From the NCBI RefSeq assembly GCF_029011175.1, contig NZ_CP118946.1, positions 124,001 through 188,000 of the forward strand: a stretch of DNA of 64,000 nucleotides, given 5' to 3'. Positions 44,463-53,634 of this stretch are shown piece by piece (position 1 is the stretch's first letter; each line of letters begins with the position of its first letter). The position numbers were made by a program, and so were the translations under genes. Below the pieces are notes generated by a model, which did not search any database, was not told where the DNA came from, and worked only from the letters and a program-made list of their open reading frames with translations. The DNA is from Winkia neuii (GTDB lineage Bacteria; Actinomycetota; Actinomycetes; Actinomycetales; Actinomycetaceae).

Positions 44463-45178
44463 TGCGGCCCTGTTGGGCGGTCATCACTGCCGCCGGATCG
44501 GGGGTGCGCCTGGGGTGTGAGGGCCCCAAAGCGCTGGTTGACGTAGCGGGGCGGTCCATGCTGTCCCGCTCGCTCGACATTTTCAAAGCGGATCCGCAGG
44601 TAGAGCGCATCTGCGTGACCGCGCCGGTCGAATGGGTGGACCGTTTTGGTGCGCTCGTCGGCCCAGGCGTAAGGGTCGTGCCGGGCGGCACTGACCGGCA
44701 AACTTCCGTGCGTGCCGGTATCGAAGCGGTCAGCGATAATGCAGCCTGGCCGAATACGCAGGCCGAGGGCGCGATGCTGCTTATTCACGATGCGGCAAGA
44801 CCATTTACTCCGGCCGAAGTGCTCCGGAGGATCATCGAACGATTAGAGGCCGGGGCTAATGCTGTGCTTCCGGCTGTCCCGGTCACGGATACCATTCGCC
44901 AGGTGGGTGCGGACGGGAGCCAAAATTCGGCAAGCCAGGTGGCGGGCGCCCTCGTCGATAGAAGTGGGCTGAGGGCAATGCAGACTCCGCAAGGTTTCGA
45001 TGCGGACTTTATTTGTCAGGCTTACCGGCAAGTTGGCGATGTCAGTGCGTTCACAGACGATGGGGCAATAGCGCAGGCAGTAGGCGAACAGGTGGTGCTA
45101 GTGCCCGGCGACTCCATGTCTTTCAAGATCACCGTTCCGCTAGATTTGCAGTTGGCTGAGGCAGTAGCCGCCCTCTAA
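44462..45178 (+). CDS. ispD: 2-C-methyl-D-erythritol 4-phosphate cytidylyltransferase
   Basis: 238 residues. The CTP-binding N terminus AVITAAGSGVRLG (about 6-18) with Lys in GPKALVDVAG, VPGGTDRQTSVRAGI (about 76-90) and LIHDAARPF (about 108-116) are the IspD motifs; QTPQGFDADFI is present near 180. It catalyses CDP-ME formation in the MEP isoprenoid pathway. The GTG shares one base with the carD stop. ispF, usually the next gene, lies 2.9 kb away behind inserted genes. Confidence 0.94.
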   Translation: MRPCWAVITAAGSGVRLGCEGPKALVDVAGRSMLSRSLDIFKADPQVERICVTAPVEWVDRFGALVGPGVRVVPGGTDRQTSVRAGIEAVSDNAAWPNTQAEGAMLLIHDAARPFTPAEVLRRIIERLEAGANAVLPAVPVTDTIRQVGADGSQNSASQVAGALVDRSGLRAMQTPQGFDADFICQAYRQVGDVSAFTDDGAIAQAVGEQVVLVPGDSMSFKITVPLDLQLAEAVAAL

Positions 45179-45192
45179 CCAGTATTTGTGTC

Positions 45193-45273
45193 GAAAGCCT
45201 ATCGGATGGTCGACGGCGTATCGGAATGCGTGCAGTAAGGTATGCCCTGGATAAAATGGTGTGCTCTCGGCAT
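45193..45273. repeat. Dispersed terminal-inverted-repeat element, copy B
   Basis: Starts GAAAGCCTATCGGATGGTC and ends GGTGTGCTCTCGGCAT. Aligns along its whole length with copies A and C, with compensating changes (GAAAGC-end versus GCTCTC-end). It lies right after ispD, on the left side of the nuclease-fold gene. Confidence 0.6.
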
Positions 45274-45384
45274 TCTAGAAGCTATCCTCAGCAAAACTAT
45301 CCACAGGCGTGTAAGAAGTAGCCTGGAAATAAAATCTGTACATGGCGACAATCTGAGCAGATCTCCTCCTCAGATCGGATTCAA

Positions 45385-46416
45385 ATGTTGCCAGAACTAT
45401 TGCGCAAGTCATCCGTAAGTCGCCGCGCGCTCAGCAAAAGCATTGAGACTGGAAGTATTGTCGATGCGGGCAGATCATTCTGCTTTCGAATACCGCCAGG
45501 CTTGCGACGTTGGCAGCTGCGTAATTTTGTTGCACTAGGACGGATGCTGGCTATCCAGGCGCGAAGTAAGAAAGAACTGGTGTTTATTGGCAAAGCAGCA
45601 GCGTTACTACACGAACTACCTGTATTTGGGTCGCTGCCACACATAGATTTCAGTTCGGGACTCAGCACCCATCTGGTACTTCCTGGCGGGCGGGCAGTTT
45701 CCGAGGGCGGGGATTCCATCGTCTTTGGCAGTGCGCTTGCTCGTGGTCACCGGCGTCGACCGAAAGCTACTACGAAGTTAGAAGGTAGCCTCTGCGCCTC
45801 CAGCCTCCAAGAGACATGTGCCCAGGCAGCAATGAATGCGTCTGGGGCGCAGGCGCTCGCAATATTGGATGCGGCACTTCGCACGTATATCCCCCAATCT
45901 GTGCTCCGCACTCGCAATGTAGATGGCTACGCGGCAATTGCGCGTCAAAGTATCTTTGAAATCCTGAATAGGAATGCCTCTACCCGCGGTATTAGGGGAG
46001 CGCGGGAGCTGCTTGCTATAGCTAGTCCGCTTTGCGAATCGCCTGCTGAATCTTTGGCGCACTATAGTGCCTACCTGTCTGGGCTGGAATATGTCCTCCA
46101 ACATAAAGTCTGGGCAGTTCAGAAGCATTTTTACTTGGACCTATATTTCCCTAAATATGGGGTTGCGATTGAGATTGACGGTTTTGGAAAATATGTGGAT
46201 TTGAGCAAACGAACTACTCAGCAGACGATTGATGCCGAGCATTCTCGCCAGAATCTGATTCAGTCTGGTGGCATTAAGGTAATCAGGACGAATTGGAACG
46301 ATTTGCAAGATAGTAATGCCAACGCCAGATATTTTCTGCAGTTGTGCAAGCAATCTGGGCGGCCGTTGCGCCATACCTATACTCGGGCAACGAGAGCGCT
46401 AGAGCATTCGTGGTAG
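45385..46416 (+). CDS. AbiEi-like N-terminal plus DUF559/VSR-type nuclease-fold protein
   Basis: 343 residues. The N-terminal part (MLPELLRKSSVSRRALSKSI ... FIGKAAALLHELPVFG) resembles the winged-helix and second domain of type IV antitoxin AbiEi proteins, which often carry a DUF559 tail in actinobacteria. The C-terminal part (about 230-325) shows the PD-(D/E)xK nuclease order: CESPAESLAHY, FYLDLYFPKYGVAIEIDGF (candidate Asp and Glu-x-Asp) and IKVIRTNW. This suggests a single-gene DNA-acting or regulatory protein, possibly defence related, but no cognate AbiEii toxin is adjacent. It is bracketed by repeat copies B and C, has a weak ribosome-binding site and lower GC than ispD. Confidence 0.65.
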   Translation: MLPELLRKSSVSRRALSKSIETGSIVDAGRSFCFRIPPGLRRWQLRNFVALGRMLAIQARSKKELVFIGKAAALLHELPVFGSLPHIDFSSGLSTHLVLPGGRAVSEGGDSIVFGSALARGHRRRPKATTKLEGSLCASSLQETCAQAAMNASGAQALAILDAALRTYIPQSVLRTRNVDGYAAIARQSIFEILNRNASTRGIRGARELLAIASPLCESPAESLAHYSAYLSGLEYVLQHKVWAVQKHFYLDLYFPKYGVAIEIDGFGKYVDLSKRTTQQTIDAEHSRQNLIQSGGIKVIRTNWNDLQDSNANARYFLQLCKQSGRPLRHTYTRATRALEHSW

Positions 46417-46447
46417 TGCGTTAAGGGCTGCTAATAGCATCCACGTC

Positions 46448-46524
46448 GAAAGCACATTGAACAGTTGGCGGCCTATCGAAAAGTGCGCCGTAGGGTGTGC
46501 TTTGGACCAAATGATGTGCTTTGA
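46448..46524. repeat. Dispersed terminal-inverted-repeat element, copy C
   Basis: GAAAGCACAT at 46448-46457 and ATGTGCTTT at 46514-46522 are inverted ends identical to those of copy A. The interior shares TATCGAAA-GTGC and GGTGTGCTTTGGA...AAATGATGTGCTTT. It lies 31 bases past the nuclease-fold gene. Confidence 0.65.
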
Positions 46525-46562
46525 GCGGGGCAATGCGCCGCGAGCAAGACGATAGGCTTTCG

Positions 46563-46618
46563 GGGGGGAGAAAAAAGAAAAAGGCGACCAGGGAGCCCCC
46601 CCAATAAGGGAGCCCCCC
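46563..46618 (-). terminator. G/C-run hairpin region at the 3' end of the MFS gene
   Basis: A run of seven G can pair with either of two GGGAGCCCCCC direct repeats (46594 and 46608 regions); on the minus strand a T-rich CTTTTTCTTTTTTC lies between. Termination of the minus-strand MFS gene is the likely role. Confidence 0.45.
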
Positions 46619-46650
46619 TCGAATAGAGGCACCAGTTACACGTAATCAGC

Positions 46651-47976
46651 CTAGTTTTCGTGGCTAATGTGCTCTAGGCGAGCATCGGCGGCGCGCACAG
46701 GCAGCAGCAGTAGCAGCCCAACCAGCAGCACGAAACCGATCCCTAGAATGCCGAAGTAGGTGGCGTTCTGCAGCCCAGTAATCTTGCCGCCCAGCCAGAT
46801 CGAGAACCCGAACATGGCCGGCGCCAGCGGGGTGGCCGCCCTACCTGTGGTTTGGTACAGACCGAAGACCTCGCCCTCGTTGCCTTTGGGAATACGGCGG
46901 GCCAGGAAAGACCTAGACGCCGACTGTGCAGGCCCAACCCAAATGCACAGGAATAGGCCTAGCACCCAGAAGACGACCTTCCCACCATCGTGCATGAAGA
47001 AGATGGCGAGGGCGGCGATCACCAGGGAGCTGAGCGACAACACCATCAGCGACTTGGGGCCGAATTTGTCGTCAAAGTAGCCCAGTCCGAAGGTGAAGAT
47101 GCCGGCCACGACGTTGGCGGCGACGCCGAATAGAAGTACTTCGGCCGAGGAGAACCCGAACGTGGTGGCTGCAATCATGCCGCCGTAGGTGAAGACTCCG
47201 GAAAGCCCGTCTCGGAAGATAGCGGAGGCAAATAGGAAGTAGAGCAGGTGGGGCGACTTATGGAACAGAGTTTTTACCGTCTGCCACAGGTTCTTGTAGG
47301 ACTGGATGAAAGATTCGCGTTCCATCTGATCGGCACCCGGCACCGCCCTGCCAGGAACGGCCTTCAGTACGGGCAGGTAAAGCAGCAGCGACCAGATTGC
47401 CGCTACTAGCATTGCCACGCGCACCGGCAAGCCATTTTCTCGGGAAACGGGAATGAGGGCGTCCTCGGAAATAAGCCCAAAGTTCAGTATGAGCAGCAAG
47501 AATATGCCCGCAAAGTAACCGGACGCCCATCCCAGTCCGGAGATGCGTCCAACGGTTTGTGGGGTGGAAACTCGTGGGAGCATGGCGTAGTAGTTTACGG
47601 AAGCAAATTCGGAAAAGACGGTTCCCAAACCTAGCAGGAATACCCCGAAGTACAGGTAGGAAGGGGTTGGTTGAACTAGTGCCATGGCTGCTAGAGCGGC
47701 CACCACGATCATCGAGAAGATCCCGAGCCAGGCCGTGCCTTTGCCGCGGCGATCGGCCCTCTGCCCGGTGATGGGGGCGGTGAGGGCGACGAGCAAGCCG
47801 GCAATGCCCATGCCGAAAGAGACCGCTTGGGTGGTGTGGTTTTCGGTGCCAAATCCTGAAGAGGTTAGGTAGACACTGAAAACGAAGGTAGTGGCAACCG
47901 CGTTGATTCCTGCGCTGCCCGCGTCCCACGCTGCCCAGGCAGCAACTTGCTTCTTGCTTATTGATCGGTTAGACAC
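46651..47976 (-). CDS. MFS transporter, UMF1/Atg22-like family
   Basis: 441 residues with about 12 membrane segments. The N terminus WAAWDAGSAGINAVATTFVF and VAGIFTFGLGYFDDKFGPK, as well as WVGPAQSASRSFLARRIPKG (about 345-364), match the UMF1 group of the major facilitator superfamily, whose substrates are largely unknown. The gene is on the opposite strand to its neighbours, within the interval separating ispD from ispF, so it was probably inserted there. Confidence 0.85.
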   Translation of the reverse strand: MSNRSISKKQVAAWAAWDAGSAGINAVATTFVFSVYLTSSGFGTENHTTQAVSFGMGIAGLLVALTAPITGQRADRRGKGTAWLGIFSMIVVAALAAMALVQPTPSYLYFGVFLLGLGTVFSEFASVNYYAMLPRVSTPQTVGRISGLGWASGYFAGIFLLLILNFGLISEDALIPVSRENGLPVRVAMLVAAIWSLLLYLPVLKAVPGRAVPGADQMERESFIQSYKNLWQTVKTLFHKSPHLLYFLFASAIFRDGLSGVFTYGGMIAATTFGFSSAEVLLFGVAANVVAGIFTFGLGYFDDKFGPKSLMVLSLSSLVIAALAIFFMHDGGKVVFWVLGLFLCIWVGPAQSASRSFLARRIPKGNEGEVFGLYQTTGRAATPLAPAMFGFSIWLGGKITGLQNATYFGILGIGFVLLVGLLLLLPVRAADARLEHISHEN

Positions 47977-48084
47977 TAGCTCAGGCTATAACGAATAGGT
48001 GAACTGTAGGGATACTAATTGGTATCTGTTGGCAAATAGATGGGCCGGCGGCGGGGAAGTTACTCGGTTGGATATGCTTGAGCC

Positions 48085-48588
48085 ATGAGCTTCGTTGTTC
48101 CTCGCGTGGGCATTGGCACTGATGTGCATGCCTTTTCTTCCGATCCTGAATGCGAACTATGGTTGGCCTGTTTGAAGTGGGATGGCCCGGGTTTGGAGGG
48201 GCATTCCGATGCCGACGTGGCTGCCCATGCCGCCTGCGATGCGGTGTTGCAGGCTGCGGCTTTAGGCGATTTGGGAACGAACTTTGGTACTGACCGGCCA
48301 GAATGGGCGGGTGCGTCCGGGGGCGCATTCCTGGCGGAGGTGGCGCGGATGGTTGCCGCGAAGGGGCTGCAGATCGGCAATGTGGCCGTGCAGGTGATTG
48401 GTAATAAGCCGCGGATGGGCAAGCGTTATGCGGAATGCAATGCGGCCATGTCGAAGGCTCTTGGCGCTCCGGTGACGGTTTCTGCTACCACTTCCGATGG
48501 GCTGGGATTTACAGGTAGGGGCGAGGGCGTAGCCGCAGTTGCTACGGCACTAGTATTTCCGAGGCAAGATGGCACACAAGAAGACTAA
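48085..48588 (+). CDS. ispF: 2-C-methyl-D-erythritol 2,4-cyclodiphosphate synthase
   Basis: 167 residues: metal-binding GIGTDVHAF (about 9-17, Asp and His), [18 protein letters not shown] (about 37-54) and [13 protein letters not shown] (about 138-150). The residue order equals IspF and the length is normal. It cyclises CDP-ME 2-phosphate in the MEP pathway. The 3' end overlaps the next gene by 20 bases. Confidence 0.94.
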   Translation: MSFVVPRVGIGTDVHAFSSDPECELWLACLKWDGPGLEGHSDADVAAHAACDAVLQAAALGDLGTNFGTDRPEWAGASGGAFLAEVARMVAAKGLQIGNVAVQVIGNKPRMGKRYAECNAAMSKALGAPVTVSATTSDGLGFTGRGEGVAAVATALVFPRQDGTQED

Positions 48589-49387
48589 GCGTTCGAAGCG
48601 TTCCAGTGAATCGGAGCTGCTTCCGACTCGCATTGATACGGGGATGCAATTGGCGCAGGTGCGCCAGTGGGGGAGCGGATGGATGCTTTATTTGGACGGT
48701 GCCGAATCGTCTTTCATTGATCCTGACCGCCCCGAATTGTTGGAGTTTGAGTACCACCAGCACATGGATCTGCTGGTGCAGGTGGCGTTTGGGGATCAGC
48801 CGGTGCGGGCGTTGCATCTGGGTGGAGCCGGCTGTGCTTTGGCGAGGGCATGGGCAAAGACACGCCCTGGCAGTCAGAATACGGCGGTCGAGATCGATCC
48901 TGTTTTGGCTGAGAAGGTGCGTGAGTGGTTCGCGCTGCCGCGTTCGCCCTTGCTGCGTATCCGAGTTGGGGAGGCAGCGGCTGAGCTTGCCGCCACCCGC
49001 CCAGGCAGCTGGGATGTGGTGATTCGGGACGTGTTCGCGAACCGGGAGGTGCCGGAAGCGTGCGCTACCGCTGAATTTTTTGCCTCAGCAATGCGGGCTG
49101 TGGGCGAGGGCGTGTTCCTTGCGAACGTGACCAGTGCTGATGGCATTGGCAAGGCCAGAGAGCAATTGCAGCTGCTGCTTGACGCTGCCCATCACGCGCA
49201 AAAGCAGGCGGGGGTTACCGAGGTAGCCGGGCCGACCGTGGTAGCGGTGGCTGACCCGGCGGTGGTGAAGCGCGCTAGGCACGGCAATATTGTGCTTGCG
49301 GCCTGCGTTGGTGGCTGGGACGTGAACGACATAGATCGGGCGTGCCGCCGACTCCCACTGCCAGCCCGTTGCTACCGCGCTTTGTAG
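48569..49387 (+). CDS. Spermidine-synthase-like SAM-dependent methyltransferase fold protein
   Basis: 272 residues. A Lys/Arg-rich N terminus, then [31 protein letters not shown] (about 88-101, SAM-type motif I), [16 protein letters not shown] (acidic motif) and [17 protein letters not shown]. This is the fused-fold spermidine/spermine synthase family as seen in actinobacteria; several such proteins lack polyamine activity, so the function is open. The start lies inside the ispF end. Confidence 0.82.
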   Translation: MAHKKTKRSKRSSESELLPTRIDTGMQLAQVRQWGSGWMLYLDGAESSFIDPDRPELLEFEYHQHMDLLVQVAFGDQPVRALHLGGAGCALARAWAKTRPGSQNTAVEIDPVLAEKVREWFALPRSPLLRIRVGEAAAELAATRPGSWDVVIRDVFANREVPEACATAEFFASAMRAVGEGVFLANVTSADGIGKAREQLQLLLDAAHHAQKQAGVTEVAGPTVVAVADPAVVKRARHGNIVLAACVGGWDVNDIDRACRRLPLPARCYRAL

Positions 49388-49389
49388 GC

Positions 49390-50505
49390 TTAGTCGGCCA
49401 GCAGTTCTACCAGTACTTCGGCGTGGTTCGTCTGGGGGAACATGTCGAAGAGACGGGCTCGGCGCAGCCGGTAATTGCTAAGGACTTGCAGATCTTTGGC
49501 CAGGGTTTTGGGGTTGCAGCTGGAGTATAGGATTCGCCTGGCTCCGCCCTCGTTTAGCGCTGTGGCAAGCTTTTTCCCAATGCCGCGCCGGGGTGGGTTC
49601 ACTACGACGAGGGCGGGCTTTTCAGTTTGCGCCAACGCCCATTCGGTGGCATCGCCGGTTTCGAAGCGGGCGTGCAATCCCTGTGCTGTGGCCGCGTCGC
49701 GGGCGCACGCAATTGCCGCGTCGATGGCTTCTACGCCAGCTACTTCCCACCCCGCTTTAGCGAGGGTGAGGGCGAAGCCTCCCACTCCGCAGTAAAGATC
49801 CCAGGCTTTCCCGTCCGGGGTGCCTGCCCAATCGCGGGCCTGCGCGTACAGCCCGCGAGCAACGGTGGTGTTGGTTTGGAAGAAGCTGCGCCTATCGAGC
49901 TGCAGGTCGACGCCTACCGGCATGGTCAGGCGGGCACCTTCTGTAAGGGGAACTTCTTCGGCGCCCTCTAAAAGGGCAACGTGCTCCGGGTGCAAGTTGA
50001 TGGAGGCCGCTACTAGCTGCGGCAATTCTGCCTGCAACCCGGCTAGAGCGCGCCGCAGCGGCACAATCGAAGCGGCGGTGCGGCACACGAACCTGACCTG
50101 CAGGTGGCCGGCAGGATTCGCGCTGACAATTACGGTGCGCAACTGGCCTTTGTGAGTGGCCGGATCGTAAGGCTTTAGGTCGGTCCTTGTCAGCGCCCTC
50201 CTGATGGGGGCGAAGGCGGCTCGTACCGGTGCCTCGTAAAGGCCGCATGCCGTTAGGTCTTGCACGCCCTTGCCGGGTGCGAGAATGCCTAGTTGGTAAG
50301 GGCCAGACCGGCCCTTTCGTCCTACAGCCAGCTTCGCCTTATTGCGAAATCCGCTTTCGGGGCCGCAGAAAGGTTCGGCCCAAAAATCGCCCTCGGGCAG
50401 CATTGCGGAAACTTTTGCCTGCTTAGAGGCAACTTGCGCGTCGTAAGGAGTGCCCATCAAGGTACACGAGCGGCACTTTCCGGCATCAAAGTAGGCGCAC
50501 TGCAT
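49390..50505 (-). CDS. rlmC: 23S rRNA (uracil-5-)-methyltransferase RlmC-like
   Basis: 371 residues. The N-terminal Fe-S cluster Cys residues are visible in MQCAYFDAGKCRSCTLMG (Cys3, Cys11, Cys14) and the fourth in LTACGLYE. The N-terminal TRAM domain is missing, which is the RlmC (RumB) rather than RlmD form. The methyltransferase domain has WDLYCGVGGFAL (about 242-253), VVVNPPRRGIG and the catalytic Cys in YSSCNPKTLAKDL. It methylates U747-type positions of 23S rRNA. Convergent with the preceding gene and divergent from cysS. Confidence 0.9.
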   Translation of the reverse strand: MQCAYFDAGKCRSCTLMGTPYDAQVASKQAKVSAMLPEGDFWAEPFCGPESGFRNKAKLAVGRKGRSGPYQLGILAPGKGVQDLTACGLYEAPVRAAFAPIRRALTRTDLKPYDPATHKGQLRTVIVSANPAGHLQVRFVCRTAASIVPLRRALAGLQAELPQLVAASINLHPEHVALLEGAEEVPLTEGARLTMPVGVDLQLDRRSFFQTNTTVARGLYAQARDWAGTPDGKAWDLYCGVGGFALTLAKAGWEVAGVEAIDAAIACARDAATAQGLHARFETGDATEWALAQTEKPALVVVNPPRRGIGKKLATALNEGGARRILYSSCNPKTLAKDLQVLSNYRLRRARLFDMFPQTNHAEVLVELLAD

Positions 50506-50552
50506 GTGAACTATATTAACCGCGCTTTAGTCTGCTTCGATACACTTGCACT

Positions 50553-52049
50553 GTGACTTTGAAACTTCATGACTCCAAGACCCGTAAGACCACTCCCTTC
50601 GAACCGGTAACGCCCGGGCAGGTGTGTATTTACGTCTGTGGGGCTACAGTGCAGGGCAGCCCCCACATCGGGCACATGCGTTCCGCCCTGGCATTTGACG
50701 TTGCCGTGCGCTGGTTCCTGCGTTCGGGATACAAGGTCACTTACGTGCGTAACGTGACCGATATTGATGACAAGATTTTGGCAAAGTCTATCGAGGAAGG
50801 GCAGCCCTGGTGGGCGCACGCCTACAAGTACGAGCAGGAATTTGCTAAGGCCTACCGCGATTTGGGCACCCTGACTCCTACCTACGAACCGCACGCTACC
50901 GCGCACATCCCTGACCAGATTGCCATGGTGCAACGGCTGATCGACGCCGGCCACGCCTATTCTGACGGGCAGGGTAGCGTCTACTTCGACGTGCATTCGC
51001 TAAAGGACTACGGTTCGCTCACCCACCAGCGGCTCGAGGACCTGGCTACTACCGAGGACGAATCTCAGATCGACCAGGACGTGGAAGCAGGCAAGCGCGA
51101 CCCGCGCGATTTCGCCCTCTGGAAGGCTGCGAAGGACAGCGAACCTGACACTGCTAAGTGGGACAGTCCGTGGGGCAAGGGGCGGCCAGGTTGGCACCTG
51201 GAATGCTCGGCCATGTCGCGGCGCTACTTGGGCGACGAATTCGACATCCACGCCGGTGGCATCGACCTGCGTTTCCCGCACCACGAGAACGAGCAGGCCC
51301 AGTCGCACGGCGCTGGTTACGGCTTTGCCCGCCGCTGGATGCACAACGCGTGGGTAACCATTAAAGGCGAGAAGATGTCCAAGTCGTTGGGCAATTCCCT
51401 GATCGTCCAGAACATATTGGATCAGTACCCGGCCGTGCTGGTGCGCTTCACACTGGGCACGGTCCACTACCGTTCCACCGTCGAATACTCGGAAGATTCC
51501 CTGAAGGCTGCCGATGCCGTCTGGCAGAAACTGGCAGGATTCGTCACTCGCGCCCAGAAGGCCCTTGGTGGGGACGTGCTGCAGGATGTGCAGGCCCCTA
51601 GTGGGGACCAGGTGTGGCGGCACTGGTATGGCGCTGACTCTTCCTCGGCGAAACTGCAGGGCGTGCCCGTAACGGACGCTTTCGCCCAGGCACTGGATGA
51701 CGACCTCAATGTGGCCGGCGCGCTCGCGGCAGTTCACGAGAAGGTCCGCGAAGGCAATGCCGCGTTGCAGAGCGGGGACAAGGACGCGCTACGAGAGGCA
51801 GTACTTTCCGTCCGCGCCATGTTGGACACGCTCGGCTTGGATCCGGCGGGCGACCAGTGGGGTGGCAGCCAGGTAGTGGATTCGCACGAGGGCGCCCTCG
51901 ACACTCTGGTCGGCGAATTGATCAAGCAGCGTGGTGCTGCCCGCGCAGAAAAAGACTGGGCAACCGCGGATGCAATTCGTGATCAACTCACGGCAGCCGG
52001 AATTGTTGTCGAAGATGGAGCCGATGGAGCCCACTGGCACCTATCCTGA
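50553..52049 (+). CDS. cysS: Cysteinyl-tRNA synthetase
   Basis: 498 residues, class I synthetase. CGATVQGSPHIGHMRSAL (about 30-47) holds the HIGH motif and a zinc-binding Cys; WHLECSAMS and the HHENEQAQS block give the other Zn ligands, and KMSKSLGN (about 275) is the KMSKS loop. It charges tRNA-Cys. A GTG start is used. carD-ispD-ispF-cysS is a conserved actinobacterial order, here interrupted by extra genes. Confidence 0.96.
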   Translation: MTLKLHDSKTRKTTPFEPVTPGQVCIYVCGATVQGSPHIGHMRSALAFDVAVRWFLRSGYKVTYVRNVTDIDDKILAKSIEEGQPWWAHAYKYEQEFAKAYRDLGTLTPTYEPHATAHIPDQIAMVQRLIDAGHAYSDGQGSVYFDVHSLKDYGSLTHQRLEDLATTEDESQIDQDVEAGKRDPRDFALWKAAKDSEPDTAKWDSPWGKGRPGWHLECSAMSRRYLGDEFDIHAGGIDLRFPHHENEQAQSHGAGYGFARRWMHNAWVTIKGEKMSKSLGNSLIVQNILDQYPAVLVRFTLGTVHYRSTVEYSEDSLKAADAVWQKLAGFVTRAQKALGGDVLQDVQAPSGDQVWRHWYGADSSSAKLQGVPVTDAFAQALDDDLNVAGALAAVHEKVREGNAALQSGDKDALREAVLSVRAMLDTLGLDPAGDQWGGSQVVDSHEGALDTLVGELIKQRGAARAEKDWATADAIRDQLTAAGIVVEDGADGAHWHLS

Positions 52050-52082
52050 CATGGTTCTTTAGGCCCACATAACTGAATAATT

Positions 52083-52132
52083 TGCCGCCTATGCTTCACG
52101 GTAGCGGAAAAGCGAGTGTGGTATAGGCGGCA
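52083..52132 (+). terminator. Hairpin after cysS
   Basis: TGCCGCCTAT / ATAGGCGGCA, perfect 10-bp stem, followed by TTTAACTTT. Confidence 0.6.
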
Positions 52133-52207
52133 TTTAACTTTGCAAACTGCCTCTGGTGTGCGAAAGTTTTTCGTTGTTCGTAAAAAACTGACGAAAGGGT
52201 AGCGCCC

Positions 52208-53542
52208 ATGAGCCAGGTTGCGTCCTCGCCCCGCCCTTCCCAGAAGATAGGGATTGTGTACGAAGGGGCTGGAGCCTCATTTGCTTTGATGGTTATCTGT
52301 TTCGCCGCATGGGGTGTAGCTGCAACCATGACGGACCCGATGGTCAAGGTATTCGGGTCGGTCTTTTCGATGGGCGCTTTCCAATCTTCACTGGTGCAGT
52401 CCGCCTACTACGGTGCCTATTTCTTCCTGGCTTTGCCGGCAGCGTTCTTGAACGCTCGGTTGGGTTACAAGGCGGGCGTAATAGTGGGGCTGGGCCTGGC
52501 TGCTGCCGGGGGCATGATGTTCTATCCGGCCTCGAAAGTAATGACCTTTGGCATGTTCATTGCTGCCCTGTTCACCCTGGCTTCGGGGCTATCCATTCTG
52601 GAAACGTCCGCGAACCCGTACGTGATGTCTATGGGGCCGGAACAGAATTCGACGCGCCGGCTCAACTTCGCGCAGGCTTTCAACCCGATTGGCGCCAACC
52701 TGGGCGTATTCATGGCCGCCACTTTTATCCTGCCCTACATTAGCCCGGCCACTCCCGCCCAGCGCGCGTCCATGACCCCTGCCGCCCTGCGCGCAACCCA
52801 GTCCGTGGAATTGCAGGCCATCATGGGCCCGTACCTGCTGCTGGCGTTGGTGTACGTGGTGATTTTGTTGGGCATCTGGTTTACCAAGCCCCAGTCCCAC
52901 AGTGGTGGGAATGTGGAAGAAGAACAGCACGTTGCCGGTAACCCGGCCGATTCGCGGCTGATGCGGCTGATGTTCAACCGGCACTACAGCTTCGGGGTGG
53001 TGGCCCAGTTCTTCAACTTGGGCGCACAAACCTGCATCTGGACCTACACGCTGCACTACGTCACCGACGCCCTCGGCATCCCGGATACGAAGGGTGGCTG
53101 GTGGCTGCAGGGCTCTTTGCTGATCTTCCTTGTTTCGCGCTTCGTCATGGTAGCGATCATGGGTAAGTTCGATGCCCGCAAGCTGATGGTGCTGATGTGC
53201 ACGGTGGGAGTAGTGCTCACCTTGGTTGCTGTTGCAACCGGCAACATTGTTGGGGCGGTATGTGTGGTTGCCCTGTCTGCCTGCCTATCTTTGCTGTTCC
53301 CCACCATTTACGGGGTAGCCCTGGAAGGGCTGGGGGCCGACACCAAGTTCGGCGCTGCCGGGTTGGTAATGGCAATCCTGGGTGGAGCCGTCATGCCCAT
53401 GGTGCAGGGCTGGCTGCTGGACAAGACTTCGGCCTCTTTCAGCTACGTAATTCCCGCCCTGTGCCTCACTATTATTCTGGCTTACGCCATCTATGTGGTG
53501 CGCGTGCCGGCGCTGCGTCCTTCTGCCGAGGGCGGCTGCTAA
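52208..53542 (+). CDS. FucP/GlcP-like MFS sugar transporter
   Basis: 444 residues with 12 membrane segments. The motif ILETSANPYVMSMGPEQ with the following RRLNFAQAFNPIGANLGV (about 135-170) is the hallmark of the L-fucose:H+ symporter group. The substrate may be fucose, another hexose or inositol; its position next to the inositol genes suggests a link, but it is oppositely oriented and has its own terminator. GAAAGGGTAGC precedes the ATG. Confidence 0.88.
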   Translation: MSQVASSPRPSQKIGIVYEGAGASFALMVICFAAWGVAATMTDPMVKVFGSVFSMGAFQSSLVQSAYYGAYFFLALPAAFLNARLGYKAGVIVGLGLAAAGGMMFYPASKVMTFGMFIAALFTLASGLSILETSANPYVMSMGPEQNSTRRLNFAQAFNPIGANLGVFMAATFILPYISPATPAQRASMTPAALRATQSVELQAIMGPYLLLALVYVVILLGIWFTKPQSHSGGNVEEEQHVAGNPADSRLMRLMFNRHYSFGVVAQFFNLGAQTCIWTYTLHYVTDALGIPDTKGGWWLQGSLLIFLVSRFVMVAIMGKFDARKLMVLMCTVGVVLTLVAVATGNIVGAVCVVALSACLSLLFPTIYGVALEGLGADTKFGAAGLVMAILGGAVMPMVQGWLLDKTSASFSYVIPALCLTIILAYAIYVVRVPALRPSAEGGC

Positions 53543-53564
53543 AGCTAACGCAAAACGGATAAGT

Positions 53565-53602
53565 AACGTCCCGGGGATAAGCGAGAGATCCCCGGGACGT
53601 TT
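53565..53602. terminator. Rho-independent terminator between the permease and iolE
   Basis: AACGTCCCGGGGAT / ATCCCCGGGACGTT, 14-bp perfect stem with a 9-nt loop and TTCTTCTT after it. Serves both convergent genes. Confidence 0.9.
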
Positions 53603-53634
53603 CTTCTTCTAAGGAATGGACTAGTTAGCGCAAA

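Noticed and set aside
45381-45719. Toxin partner for the AbiEi-like gene on the minus strand
   Set aside because: The frame is entirely antisense to the gene and shows no nucleotidyltransferase (AbiEii) motif.
46563-46618. CRISPR-like or tandem repeat at GGGAGCCCCCC
   Set aside because: Only two short copies 14 bp apart without regular spacers; explained by a terminator-like hairpin.
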